Of a stretch of 64,000 nucleotides of DNA, positions 21,676 to 34,075 are shown piece after piece. A model generated the notes under the pieces. It saw nothing but the letters and a program-made list of their open reading frames with translations, was not told where the DNA came from and made no database searches. The stretch comes from Azolla caroliniana (taxonomy: Eukaryota; Polypodiophyta). Location of the stretch: contig JBHGNT010000018.1 in the NCBI GenBank assembly GCA_043228905.1, positions 17,484,001-17,548,000 on the forward strand, given 5' to 3'. Numbering within the stretch: the first letter of the stretch is position 1; each line of letters begins with the position of its first letter. The translations under genes and the position numbers were made by a program.

Positions 21676-22399
21676 GCGATACCCAAGGCCCCCAAGCAAG
21701 TTCACACTTGGCCTAATGGGTTGTCTCAATCCCGAGGATTAAAAGTAATCCTCCCCTTCTTTACGCTCTCGTTTAACCCTCACACTTATCCACATGTATA
21801 GAATGCATAGTCTAAGTGACATATTGTATCTAGGATGAAGATTTTAATGGAAGATTGGATCAATGCAACTGAATTGAATAAATTAATATGCTAACATGAT
21901 CCCATTCCTTCTTATTGATAGCCCAATGTGATCTACCATACGTGCATTCGCATTCGAGAATGATTCAATGAAACGTGTATGGTAAATCATTTCAAAGTTG
22001 GGAAAAAAATAAAGATTGGAATTTCAAAAAAATAACTATGGTCTATCTTATATATTGATTGAATAAAAAATTGAAAGTTCAAAACTTAGGAATTACTTAA
22101 CTACTAAACATTAGAAAGCACAAACATAAAAATCAAATAATTCAAAGACATAATTGTATTGATGATGAGCTCATCTTGCAATTATCGATTTTCTCATCTT
22201 GCAACTAGTGAAGGTATCAATTTCTTCACTTTAGAACTTTACAAAAAAATGAGTATGAACTATAGAGATTGAATAAAAAGATGTCATTATACATTATAAT
22301 CAAATGTTCAAAAACTCATAAAACGTATAAGAAAACATGAGGCTAACATAAAAATTTATTATGACATCACACTAAAGAGAGAGAGATAGGGAGAAAATT

Positions 22400-22460
22400 G
22401 GAATTCGAACCCAAGACATACATAAGTGATAGTAGCACAACAACTTACCACTAGGGTGAG
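22400..22460 (-). mobile_element. tRNA-derived SINE-like promoter, left copy
   Basis: On the minus strand, a TAGTGGTAAGTTGTTGTG A-box-like motif is followed about 40 bp later by GGTTCGAATTCC, close to a pol III B box with one extra T. The element ends are not defined. The mirror is at 62437-62500. Confidence 0.4.
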
Positions 22461-23252
22461 CTCATCATCAATAACACAAAAGGATAAATAAGAAAAAACA
22501 AGAAACACCTAAATTTCCCGTTTCAAACGTTTGTATGCTTGTATGAACACGTTTATTACTTTATATGGATCTAACCATCTCTCAAAACAAACTTGGAGAA
22601 GGTAACAATGTGTGAATTTACTAATATGTTAGGCCATGGCCATATTGCCATCCGTCGACTTTCCTTTATGTCCACGAATGTGAAACTCGCGACATGTCCA
22701 TGATATCTAATGCATGTCCATGATATGTATCTCATGCATGGCATGCAATCCCATCATCTCATTAATATTTACACAAACAAAAAATATTTCAAATGATTCC
22801 ACTTCATTTATGTATTTCATGTATTTATTCATTTAATGGCTTGAACGTACGAAAAGTCTGCGAAAGAAGTAGCAACAGAATACGAAGAAGAAGTAGCTCA
22901 TTATCTAGTTCCTGCTTTTCTCCATCTCCATCCCCACTGATCCTCCAAATCATGATAATAGAGATGTTGTCACAAATGGATTAGCAAGTACATACCCTTA
23001 GTATCTTTAGCTATAAATACTTTAATGTTGGTGCTTGCATACTTGATTGACTAACGCCTCTAGTATGCCACTTCTTTCAAAATACGAGAGAATGCTCCTA
23101 ATTTAGGAGTTGAGAAGTATTCTAGGTTTTTGTTAACCACTAGGAAATAATTTTGGAAAGTCATACGATTCTCGTCTTAGGTGGAATTTTCATGTATTCC
23201 CTCATCCTGCTCTCTTGCACTTTCTTGCATCGCTTGAACACACCTCCACAGA

Positions 23253-23552
23253 AGCTTTCTCTATTCCTCCTACTTCATCTTTCTTGCTTATATTGGTGTG
23301 TGTGCTAATGCATTTATCATCGTGGAAGAATACTAGGAACAAGGACAAAAGTGAAGGGATTTAATGTCAATCACATATTTTAACGTGTTGGAAGTAAGCT
23401 TAAGCTTTCTCTATTCCTCCTACTTCATCTTTCTTGCTTATATTGGTGTGTGTGCTAATGCATTGATCATCTTGGAAGAATACTAGGAACAAGGACAAAA
23501 GTGAAGGGATTTAATGTCAATTACATATTTAAACGTGTTGAAAGTAAGCTCA
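23253..23552 (+). repeat. 150-bp tandem duplication
   Basis: The unit beginning GCTTTCTCTATTCCTCC starts at 23254 and again at 23404, and the two copies are nearly identical. It lies inside the segment missing from the right copy of block C. Confidence 0.8.
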
Positions 23553-24747
23553 AACTTGGAGTATGGAAATATTGCCATAAGACTAGACCAATCAAAGTTT
23601 GGATTAAGTAATCACACCTTGAGTGATTGGTTTGTATATTTTCTTGCATACGATTCGAGGGAGATAGGGTCGAGGGGACATATAGTAAGTACTTCATGGA
23701 TTGACAGTCCCAAACACCAAACATGATGGGCATGATGACTGCATGAATAATCAAGTTGCATATCTCGTCTAGGATGCAAGATGACTCACTCTATAGGTAA
23801 AATGATAACAGGAACCTAGTCCTCCTTAAAGCCCTCCCGACCAAATGAAATCTCAAAACACATCGCCCACACAGACACACACACACACACACACACACAA
23901 GCAAATGTCCTCGAAACTCATGCTTTTGCTCATGTCTCCTCATGCATATTGATATAATAAACCATCTCATGCATGCATGCATGACCATGATGACCCATCT
24001 ATGCATGGGGGTAGATTGTAGGTACATCATGATTCATCATCCCTAGTTAATACATACATACATACATGCATGCATAACATATGTACAAAAGCAAAAGCAA
24101 ATAACAGTTTCGAATGAATGATTCCTCTATCTCTCTCTCTCATTCACATTCAATGAAATGCTTTGCCGCCCTTCATTCATTTCTAATTCTTCTTCAAACC
24201 CATGAATGATGAAATGCCTGCAAAATATGCTACCTGCCATAGCCCGTACCCCCCTAGAAGAAGATGTCATTTCTCTCTCTATCTCAGTCTCTCAGAGAAC
24301 ATACCATCGCATTCTCTGTCACCGAAGATGATCAAATCCAAGCATTGAAGTGTACATGACAGCCACACCAAGTGGAGGTCGACTAACTCCTTTGTTGGCT
24401 AAAGAATCTGCAGTTAGTAACAGTCATTATATGCATGTATCCATTCTTCCTAGTCGTATCAATAAAAGGTCTTGAGAGAGACCCTCAGAAGATCATTTGA
24501 ACAATTGCCCACTGCTGAGCCCGCCATTGCCATGATCATCATCTCCCCACAATTTGTGACCATATTGCCCATTCATCGGCCACACACATGCACATTTATA
24601 ATGTACGCAAGGATTCCTTTATAATGTCACTGAAACTCATGCCTCCTCATGCATATTGATATAAATTTATAATATAAACCAGCTCATGCCATGCATGCAT
24701 GACCATGATGACCCATGCCATGCATGGGGGGTGGATGGTAAGTACAT

Positions 24748-24847
24748 NNNNNNNNNNNNNNNNNNNNNNNNNNNNNNNNNNNNNNNNNNNNNNNNNNNNN
24801 NNNNNNNNNNNNNNNNNNNNNNNNNNNNNNNNNNNNNNNNNNNNNNN
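24748..24847. other. Assembly gap (100 N)
   Basis: Exactly 100 undetermined bases, the usual placeholder for a gap of unknown length. Block C ends on its left and a truncated copia RNase H fragment begins on its right, so sequence is missing here. Confidence 0.99.
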
Positions 24848-25310
24848 AATAGAGGAGAATTGGATCCTTGATGGGAACACCCAGATCCTTCAAGATTATC
24901 TTGAGCCAAACGGCTTCACATGCAGCGATGACGGCGCCCCTCTATTCGGCTTCGGTGCTCAACAATGCGATTGTCAGTTGCTTTTTGCTGCTCTAGGAGA
25001 TGGCTCCAATCTCGAGGGAGAAGACGAACCCTGAGGTTGATCGTCTGTCGGCTTTGTAGCTGGCCCATTCGGCATCTGTGTACCCTTCGAGTCGTATTGG
25101 TGTGTCTGATTTGTAGCGGATGCCGAACTCCATGGTTCCATTCACATACCTTACCACTCGCTTAACACAGTCAAGATGAATGTCTCACGGAGTTTGCATG
25201 AACCGACTAAGGAGGCCAACAAGGTAACTCAGGTCGGGTCGGGTAATTGTGAGGTAGATGACGCTTCTGGCTAACTGACAATAGAGCGTCGACTCACACT
25301 CTCTTGTGCC
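24848..25310 (-). mobile_element. Copia RNase H fragment, minus strand, cut by the gap
   Basis: Read on the minus strand from 25310: end of the polymerase (SVIYLTITRPDLSY), RNase H with EGYTDAEWASYKADR and SSKKQLTIALLSTEAE, ending at the gap. Stops are present, for example within the RFMQTP and ISWSSKK regions. It is related to, but diverged from, the element at 18025. Confidence 0.85.
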
Positions 25311-25319
25311 TGAGTCGGT

Positions 25320-26590
25320 CTTTGCTTTTCCATAAGATGGTCTTTGCTTGGTGAGGCCCAAATATATGAAAGGAATATGCGGCTATGCCAAAGGTCGTCA
25401 CGCAAAGCAGTCTTGGAAAGGAGAACTGATTCCTTGAAATATGTATATGATGTGGATTGTCATCATGATGTAGTATCTAGAATGAGTGGTTGACTAGTGT
25501 TAGGTTGCCACGAAAGATTCCTTGATTGTGGCTCTTGTGTGTAGTCCATATAGCCAAGTTGTGAGAGTGTGAATACAGGAGGAAGGGATCACTATAATAC
25601 AGGATTATTCATGCTTGGGAGCTACTTATTCCCCAAGTACCAGCATGACTCCTAGTTATGGAGTAGGACATTTGGCATTGAGTTGATGCAACATGTTCTT
25701 GAATGATATAGCCCCAAGAAACATTTGTCAGTATGTGTTCATTATGATCACACCACATGTAGAATAAATTTGTAGCAAGGAGAATGGTTTGCATTTTTTA
25801 TTGTACACAATGCACCCTATGTTCCAAGCCCTAACTCCGAAATTTGAACAACGTGAAAATACAAAAACATTTGCTTGTACAAGTTGTTACCCATTCCTTT
25901 GGGTGAACACCTTTGATAGATCTGTGTCTATCGGTCTTCAAGGGCGTGGTACGTGAAGGCTCGTAACAGAGGCATCGAGAGAGATACAGGGCTCAGAGAG
26001 AAAACACTAGCGAGGTCTTGATGGACGTGGCGGCGTGAAACTCATAGGTATGGATCAAAGCACAGACTCATGCAGCAAAAATAGGCACAAATCAGATATA
26101 TTACTATGACAAAAAAGATTACAGAACACAGCCTATGGCCGGTGACCTTACGAGTTTATCTAATTACGAAGGACTAAGCTAGTGCTTCCGCCTATAGTTT
26201 TCTTCTCTCCCTCTCTGAGGTACTGGTCCTCGTTTAAATAACTTTTCCCCTAATACACAGCCGAGCCGTCGGTGGCCCGTGATACTCGAACTCGGCGTTT
26301 GCTAATTTCCTAATTTTACATTTCTGTCCTCTGGACAACACAAGTAGTATTTGTGTGGATAAAGTACAACCTCATAATCTTTTGAACTATCAATTAAGGT
26401 TGTTTCAGTGTGAGTTTGAAGAACTATTTTAATACAATGGATTAAAAATGTCAAAGACTCAAATTGAGTGGAAGCATGTAAGAAAAAAAATCAACGTCAT
26501 GTGAGAAGCATTTAAGATTGACCATAACGCAATATTGAATGGTTAATGCATATGGGGGCCCAATATCTAGCATTGATGGATGTAACATTT
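25320..26590. repeat. Diverged repeat shared with 16980-17397, carrying a solo LTR
   Basis: The segments 25320-25880 and 26346-26590 align to the uninterrupted left copy, and the difference is accounted for by the LTR at 25885-26340. The 25450-25620 part has no counterpart on the left. Confidence 0.7.
25885..26340. mobile_element. Solo LTR, 456 bp, target duplication CAAGT
   Basis: It starts TGTTACCC and ends GGACAACA, with TGTT/AACA terminal inverted repeats, and is flanked by CAAGT at 25880-25884 and 26341-26345. No internal retroelement genes are present. The paralogous empty site near 17160 supports an insertion. Confidence 0.87.
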
Positions 26591-27785
26591 CATGTGTTGT
26601 AGAGAAGTGATGGCAAGTTTAAAATATCACCCTTGGAATGGATCTACCTAGTAATAGGAATGAGGCAAATGCACACTTATGATTCTTAGTTACTTCTGTA
26701 AGTATGGCTTGTTGTTGGTGGCAATGTTTAGCAATGCAAATAAATGGAAAGATACTAGGAACTAATTTATTGAGGTTATTGTTTAATTACCTTGAGGTCG
26801 TTATTTTCATTCTATTGATTTGGATGTCTTATTGGTGTTGCCTTTTCATAAACAAAGTTTGATATTCAAAACTTGATGTTCATTGATAAACCATCCTTAA
26901 TATGGCCTTATGCATTTGTCATTTGGGCTTTTATAGCTTTTATTAGCATAGCTACTTTAAAGATATGATTTAGTTGAGGTTGAAGACAAGATGTGACTAC
27001 GGAGTAACATACTTTTAATCCATCGATTAGTTTAGGGTTTAGGGTTTAATTAATCCCAAACCTATCAAATGTTTGATTTCATACAATCTCTTAGTTTCGT
27101 CTATTGAATTCGTTGTTCATTTATGGCTCTGTGAAGCACAAAGTTCTACTCCAGGCCAGGGCCACTTGTGAGAGATAAATCTCCCTTCTATTTACTCCTT
27201 TTACACAGAATTTTGCTCCCACGATCTTTTTCTTTTCTTGACGATAACCTGAGCCTCACATAAACAACAATTTAATCTGGTCAATCTTCATATTTTCATG
27301 TATTCTCATGCATAGATTCTAAAGCAATCTTTCTCAAAGCTGGACGTGCAGGTACATCCATATTAACGATAAAATTGGTCTGTTGGTTTTTTTTCTGCTT
27401 GATTTGGTTTTATAATTTCAAACAAGAAATAATCTGGGGACTAAGGCTAGGAAGTTTTCATCCAAGAATATTAGGATTCTTCATAAATTTTTCGTCTATG
27501 TCCTCCTCCATCTGTACAGCGCGCATTCTATTTGGTGTAAGAAGTCAGTGTTTGTCCGTCTCCTTGCTTTAAGGATAGGGGTGTACGAGAGAAGATCGAT
27601 GCTGCCATTGCTGCGACCTTTATTCATGGAACTAAGTTCTCTCATTTGAATGTTTTCTGATGGTGTAAAAATTTGAACATTCAGCCTCGCTCGCTTATTG
27701 AACTGAGGTTGGGAAGGTGAGGAGGAGGAAAGAATCCCAGGGTCTCTACTCATCTATTGAAACATCATTTCGTTCCCATGAGCTG
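26591..27785. other. Intergenic, no supported gene
   Basis: AT-rich sequence with a short telomere-type repeat (TTTAGGG twice, 27031-27044). A minus-strand frame at 27496-27753 (85 codons, QPQFNKRARLNVQIFTP near its start) is open but unrecognised and stops just before the solo LTR at 27786. Confidence 0.5.
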
Positions 27786-28350
27786 TGTTATGATTTCTAC
27801 TCATACGGAAGTTACAAATAAACTTAGACACAATCAAAAGTAAAACAAGTAACACACGATTTACGTGGAAAACCTTGATTTCAGGGAAAAACCACGGGAA
27901 TAAGAAATTTCCACTATGAGATAAACGAAATAAAAACACAGAATGATAGAACCTGATTTGGTAAGGTTGCACTCTAAAACCACAAATTCAACCAAGTGCA
28001 CCCAACCCTAACTCGCAGGTGTCTATCTCTTTCGAAGCCTTCAAGCCTTCTTGACTTGTCTTTTCCTTTTCTTTCTGTTACACTCTTCTTCCTTTGTTTC
28101 CTCTCACGCTCAACTTTTGAGCTATGGCACCCGCACAACCACTACTGTGTTTTTACTCTCAGTCGTTCTCTGTCACGCTCTTCCCTTGCAATATATATTC
28201 AAATATGTCTCACGCGCTCGCTTTTTCACTTAAATATACTTTCACACTTTTTCGCACACTTTTTACTCTCAGCGAGTTATCCCACATACAAACGTAAACG
28301 CAGCTAGTTCCACTCTTACTATATGTATATACTAGCCCATCTCATATACA

Positions 28351-28385
<35 letters not shown>

Positions 28386-28541
28386 GTATATGTTTGTTTG
28401 AAGTTCTATTAGGCCGACTCCCATTTGACCGAAATACCATTTCGGAGTCGGCTTCCCAACCGATTTCGGCCAGATCTGTTGGCTCCTCAACTGATTTCGG
28501 CCAGCCGACTCCCCCAAAAAGGAAGGACTATCTACATAACA
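27786..28541. mobile_element. Solo LTR, 756 bp, target duplication AGCTG
   Basis: It starts TGTTATG and ends CATAACA, a 7-bp perfect terminal inverted repeat, and is flanked by AGCTG at 27781-27785 and 28542-28546. It contains a CATA microsatellite (28349-28380) and a run of diverged GGCCGACTCC / ATTTCGGCC units at 28410-28520. Confidence 0.88.
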
Positions 28542-28555
28542 AGCTGCACATAAAC

Positions 28556-28705
28556 TTATAGAGGGAAAGGAAGGGCATAACGTTGCATGAAAGGTAGGAA
28601 TGAAGAACACATGAAATTATAGAGAGAAAGTAGGGGCATAATGTTGGACGAAAGCTTATGAATGAAGAACACATGAAATTATAGAGGGAAGCAAGGGGCA
28701 TAGTG
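28556..28705 (+). repeat. Tandem repeat of about 60-65 bp, near three copies
   Basis: The phrases TTATAGAGGGAAAG..GGGGCATAA.GTTG and GAATGAAGAACACATGAAA recur at about 28556, 28617 and 28679 with small changes. Confidence 0.75.
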
Positions 28706-29702
28706 TTGCACGCTCAAAGACAACAGAGAAACACAACATGAGGAGGGGATGATGAAACGTTTAACCTAGAGAAGCGTATGAATTTGTATATGATCATGAA
28801 ACGTTTGACAGAAAGTTAATGAGGAATCAGAGTTTTATTGAGGAGGCTGAGGCGTACACCAAATCCATCGCGCCATGCTTTCATTCATCATTCGCCTGTA
28901 GAATTAAAAAGAACTAGGTTAATAGATACACATGATCTCTTCGACACTAGGCTCTCTCAGGTGCATATCAGACACATACTGAAGAGTGTTTTTATGAGGA
29001 AACATATAGTGAAAGAGACAAGTCGACCGGATCAAGTCTTGTTATGTTCACCTGCAGAAAGAAGAAAAGCCAGGTTAGTACAGATTAGCATTCCTCGATT
29101 TTACGTAAACCAATGGAACCTGGACCTGTACTGAACAAAGAGAGCATCAAGTTGAAGAGGAAACTTCTTCAAAAGAACATTTGTAGTCATGAGGAATGTT
29201 CACGTTAAATCTGCAAACACTTCATAGGAAGGCTATATATATATATATATATATATATGATGACGATGAAAATCAGGAGTAACAAGCTGCACCGGCTGTG
29301 TACAACAAGCACAACATTCAGGACGATCAAGATGAAACCTAGAGAAATGCAGACAGGTACATCGGAGGGTCTGGATCGTTCATGAACCATGGATCTTCAC
29401 TGCATAATATAACCAGTTCTGCATTAATAAGCTAGATGAAGCAATGGAGCGATACGGAAATCCTAATCAGAAGTCGATGTGGATCCCCCCTGCCATTGAA
29501 GCAGAATGAATGAAGAACTATCAGCTGTAGAGTAGGTTTGTTGAAATCTGGAGGAAACGGAACGAGGATCACCTCTATTGCGATCAGATTAAACAAAATA
29601 TGAAGTTTAGGAGTGGCGGGGATACCAGAAAACTTAAAAAGACAACCTAATCGTTATAATCGATAAGCAGAAAATGACCTAATCGTTGTAACCAGAAGCA
29701 AA
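28706..29702. other. Intergenic, no supported gene
   Basis: Contains an AT microsatellite at 29234-29258. Short frames (for example 28838-29134) show no similarity that I recognise. Confidence 0.5.
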
Positions 29703-29850
29703 CGAAGAAGAAGAAGAAGACGAAGAAATGTATAAATGAAGACATTGAATCTATAGCAGTAATTCGTTAATTTCCTCGAAGAAGAAGAAGAAGAAGAAGA
29801 AATGTATAAATGAAGACATTGAATCTATAGCAGTAATTCGTTAATTTCCT
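29703..29850 (+). repeat. Direct duplication of about 75 bp with GAA runs
   Basis: The sequence GAAATGTATAAATGAAGACA through CGTTAATTTCCTC occurs twice, each copy preceded by a GAA microsatellite, consistent with slippage or unequal exchange at the GAA runs. Confidence 0.85.
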
Positions 29851-30049
29851 CCCTCGTTTTAGTTTTCTTCCCTTTTTAAGCGTTCGTTCTTGTTTTAGGA
29901 TTCTTCCCTTTTTAAGAAAGGCAAAAGCACCAGTTTAAGATGCAAACTTATGCTTGTGTGCCTTTTCATTTAGTGAAGAGTATTAGTTTTATAAAAACAA
30001 AAACAAGAGGCTTTCCTTGAGTGCAAGAGAGAAAAGAGAAAACACTTCT

Positions 30050-30590
30050 TCCTTGGAATGATTGAAGGAGCTTTGAATAGACATGGAAGGAACTACTCTG
30101 TGAAGCGCTTTGAACAGAAGGGTTAGAGAAGGAGACAAGAAGCATTTGCGTATTTGCATGCACTTAAGACATGCAAGAAACAACTCTGTGAAGAGTTGTG
30201 AATGCAAGGGTTGGGAAAACAAACGGGGAGCATGCGAGTATGTATATGCATGCATTTAAGACATGGAAGGAACAACTCCGCGAAGAGCTGTGAATGCAAG
30301 GGTTAGAGAAGGAGGTGGGAGGCGTGTGAGTATATGCATGCATTTAAGACATGGAAGGAACAATTCCGCGAAGAGTTGTGAATGCAAGGGTTAGAGAAGG
30401 AGATGGGAGGCATGTGAGTATATGCATGCACTTAAGACATGGAAGGAACAACTCCCTGAAGAGCTATGAATGCAAGAATTGGAGATTCTGAAGGAGACGA
30501 GAACCATGTGAGTAAATTCTCTAAATAGACATGAAAGGAACAACTCTGTGAAAAGTTGTGAATGCAAGGGTTGGAGAAGTGGCATTAGTG
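30050..30590 (+). repeat. Satellite-like tandem array, about 89-bp unit, six copies
   Basis: The phrase AGACATGGAAGGAACAACTC recurs with small changes at about 30079, 30166, 30257, 30346, 30433 and 30525, spacings 87-92 bp. Each unit carries GTGAATGCAAGGGTT and most carry GAGTATATGCATGCA. Minus-strand frames across it (such as 29989-30255) merely reflect the repeat. Confidence 0.88.
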
Positions 30591-31099
30591 GATTTAGTAA
30601 CGCACGATGTCACAAATGAGGTATCATTTGCCTTTGACAAAACATAGTATTTGGCAAAATCCTTATGTGACACTAATCCTATGTATTTTGCTGTAAGTCT
30701 CATTTTGCATTTAGCAAGGAAGAACAAAGAAAGATACAAATCAAACTCTTTTAAGAGGGCAAGATGGCATGTAAGACCAAACAAGAGGTAACATCTTAAA
30801 ATGTTGTCTCATCTTTGAGAATAGCAAACCAAAATAAAGTGTCACTAAATAAAAAAAGTAAATGGAAATATAATTAGATGCTACTAAAGATTTTTGTCAT
30901 CTATATATTTAAGATTTTCAAGTAAGACATGTTATATCTTTTGCGTTTGGATGATCTCTACCATAGATCAATCTAGAATCGAAAGGTTCCAAAAGTGAGG
31001 GAAGGACCTACGATGATGGGAGATAGTGGCCTTTATTTAGTGATGACAAGGGTGGTGATATTGTGGTTAGGAGGTCGAAGGCTACAAACACAATGAATT
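30591..31099. other. Intergenic, no supported gene
   Basis: AT-rich, with no recognised coding or repeat structure. Confidence 0.45.
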
Positions 31100-32760
31100 A
31101 TTATTGCTTGATTTGTTGTAACCCGTTCAAAATCTCTTGGTTGGGATCCCATTTGTGTAGCCTTTGATTGACTTGTAGCACGAGTAAGAGCGATAGGTAA
31201 AGAAAGTTATGATTATTCTTTGTTCATTAGCTTGTGTGGGTATGTTGTTTTCTATGAACTTCTCCCTGTGTCTCTTGAGTTCTAGCAAGAAAACGCTCAA
31301 GCATTGTTGGTCCTCATATTCCATTACTCTACATAGTAGGCCAAAGCCTTGCTTAAAGAGGCAATGTTATCTCCCCCTTATTTTATAAAAAAAAGCACAA
31401 TGACAAACACAATGTATTTTAGATTCCACTCCTTGATGACACAACTGGCAAATTCTTTCTTCTAGAGGTATTTGTGCAATATATCTACCTACTTCAATCT
31501 TTGATTGGTGTGAAGAGGTTTGCAATTGCATTATCACACTAATCCTTTAATGCATGTAAAAGTTTGTCTTACAATGGGCCATCTTATTGCCAAGCGATAT
31601 TGTGGGTCTAATCCATGTTATTTTGTTTTCCAACTTGGTAAATGTCAGTTCGAATCATTCTATTCTTTCCACATTGGTCATGTTCAGATGGAGATAATCC
31701 AAGATATACTCAAGTGTAGGCAATGCATTGATGTTTATGCCATGTGACTCAAACTATTATTGGGTTTCAACATATCAACAATGAATATCTCCATGTTCAG
31801 TAAGTTGTTTTGATGACATAAGTGCCAACCTTGAGTACCTAGGGAGCTCCCATGCCTCAATGATTAATGGAGCCCTATATGTGATCGAATTATATCATGG
31901 GATTGATGCTTTGTTTGTTTTCATGCAACCAATCATTGAGACTAAAGGTCTATCTAAATCTTTCTCTAAGTTATTTTCCTTGTTAAGACTCTATCCCCAA
32001 GTTTCTACTCCATTAAGTGTATTGAATAGCCACAATTGAGTTTGTGGCTCTTGGAATTGTAAATGAGCATATTGTCTTTCATGAGCACAAATGACTCCAT
32101 ATCCACGAGGGGGTTGACCATAAGCAACCCTTCGTGAGGATAGTCCAACCCCTTTTGATTGCTACTCCTTGGTACTTTTAGGATTGTGTGTATGCCACAT
32201 TTTCCTCTCCCAAGAAGAATGATGGGTTTGATATTGTTAATCATGCTTCTGTTGCATTAAATACCATCACTTTAGTTTTATTTGTGTTTACAAAAAAAAC
32301 TTTATCCATACAAAATACTTTTAAGGCATTTAGATATCTTTGTAGTCCTTCTGGGTGTCACAGATCAACATACTATCCTCAAGATATAGTAATGGATATA
32401 TGTACACGCTAGACATCGACACAATACCATCAACATATGATATTTGTATGGATATACATTCTAGCCATGCTCTTGGACTGCTAAATCTCTGTGTGTAATG
32501 TGACACCTCATCTCTCTAGGTAACAATGGGCATCCTTGTTTTACTCCAATTCTCCATCCAACCCATATCCTTCGACCACCATGAGACCGTACCTTTAATG
32601 ATACATATTCATACAATGGTAGATTCCCCATTGCATATTTATAACGACATTTGAGGGTTTCCAATCGTTGTATGAGCTGAGCTCATGGCACATTGTTGAA
32701 GGATTTGTGGAAATCCCCTTACTAATGGCTTTGCCCTCAATACTTAGGGCTCAAAGGCTC
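31100..32760 (-). mobile_element. LINE remnant, minus strand
   Basis: Read on the minus strand, 32461-32664 has the GVKQGCPLLP motif and 32160-32300 the KTKVMVFN-like and FLGRGK-like segments of plant LINE reverse transcriptase, while 31400-31520 corresponds to the C-terminal Cys-His zinc-binding region that is better preserved at 47524-47775. Many stops and indels are present. Confidence 0.72.
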
Positions 32761-33444
32761 AATATGTGATCCAAAGTTATGAACCCTTTTTGAAAGCTTT
32801 CTAGTCTAGTTGAATTGCAACCATTTCTCCTTGTATCACGATATACATTCCTCATAATACTAGTTGTTATCATTTGGCATCGCTTTATGCAATGACTTGA
32901 ACAATCCTTGTGTAACTTGGCCTATAGGGGTGCAAAAGGATCCAAGTCTAGAATGTTATTATATACTCCACAACTATACAAATCAATTGTCTCCCATGTA
33001 AATAAGTACTTGTTATACATTTCCAACAACCCTGAGAATTGTGTTGGTGCACAAGAGACAACTTACATGTAAGTGAAACAGGAAAAGATAGCCATGTGGT
33101 TTAGTGATTTGGTTGAGTTTATTTTCTTAAGTGTATTGTTAAGTATATTGGGTAGCTTCATTTGATTCTAAACTAAGTTCTTTATGAGAGTTTTAGAGTT
33201 AGATTAATGAATGGTTTGTTGGCCATGATTAACATCCCATTGGTGGCTAGCAATAGGGTAGATGCAAAATTAAAACCCCAAATGATGATCTTGGTGTGAG
33301 AAGAACCCCACTAATTGAGGAATGTGTTGGAAAAATCTTACACACATTGGCCAATCCAGTATTCTTTTTATCATATATATATATCCCTTGGGGATCCATC
33401 CTACACCTCAAAAGTAGGGACTCTCTCTCTATGTATTCACTGTT
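32761..33444. other. Intergenic, no supported gene
   Basis: No coding or structural signal seen. It ends at the sharp boundary of inverted block A at 33445. Confidence 0.5.
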
Positions 33445-33660
33445 CGAAATGCTTTGTCTCTACTGTTCTTCTGTCGGAAAAAGGGCAGAAGACAGTTTCG
33501 CGTTTTGTGTACGCAATCGTGGGTTGTCGGATCCTGACGTCCATCCGACGGCGCACGGCTCCGATGGGCTGGATGCCGTCCTTTTATTTTTCTTGAAATG
33601 TTTTGTTTTATCAACGGCTGGGATGCACTCGTTTTCTTATTTTCCATTTTTTTTCTCTTT
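33445..33660 (-). promoter_or_regulatory. Orphan copy of the Dof-like gene upstream region
   Basis: About 200 bp matching 13041-13241 and 53700-53900, oriented to transcribe toward lower coordinates, where no Dof-like coding sequence follows. Whether it is active cannot be told. Confidence 0.7.
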
Positions 33661-33779
33661 TTTTTAGTAGAACATTCTCTTTCTCGTTTTCTTACATCTC
33701 ATTCATCCATGCAGGATGTATACAAATACCAGAACTTGTCAAACCCCCTAATCATCCACATTTAATCAATTAATCATCG

Positions 33780-34039
33780 CTTAATGTAGATTCTAATATT
33801 GTTCTATTTCACTAATCATTCAAACAGTCAAGTCACTCTTTTCCATCAATTATTAAAGGGGTTTCACGCAATAGACATATTCAATAGACATGATCGTGGA
33901 AGACATACGGTAAAGACATGATCTCACAACCTAAACCAAACAGGAGGACAAACAGAATGTACCCAAGTATTACCAGCAGAGATGGTCAATAACCTCCTTC
34001 TAAATCCTTAACGAAATATAGACATGTGATTTACACCAT

Positions 34040-34075
<36 letters not shown>

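Larger units (their letters stand above)
21076..24747. repeat. Block C, left copy
   Basis: It matches 61140-63850 in reverse; over most of its length paired positions sum to 84898 (21368 with 63530, 22984 with 61914). The left copy holds about 940 bp (22977-23917) absent from the right, and the order of the segments near 23930-24747 is rearranged. It ends at the assembly gap. Apart from one small conserved ORF, no gene is seen. Confidence 0.85.

Noticed and set aside
24647-25034. Several frames spanning the run of Ns
   Set aside because: The middle is undetermined sequence, so the frames are artificial.
27031-27047. Interstitial telomere
   Set aside because: Only two and a half TTTAGGG units; such short runs are common in plant promoters.
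30050-30590. Possible CRISPR array
   Set aside because: Spacing is regular but the units are contiguous and similar along their whole length, with no unique spacers; this is a plant tandem repeat.
29989-30784. Minus-strand frames rich in SQPLHSQLFTELF-type repeats
   Set aside because: They reflect the 89-bp tandem array rather than a gene.
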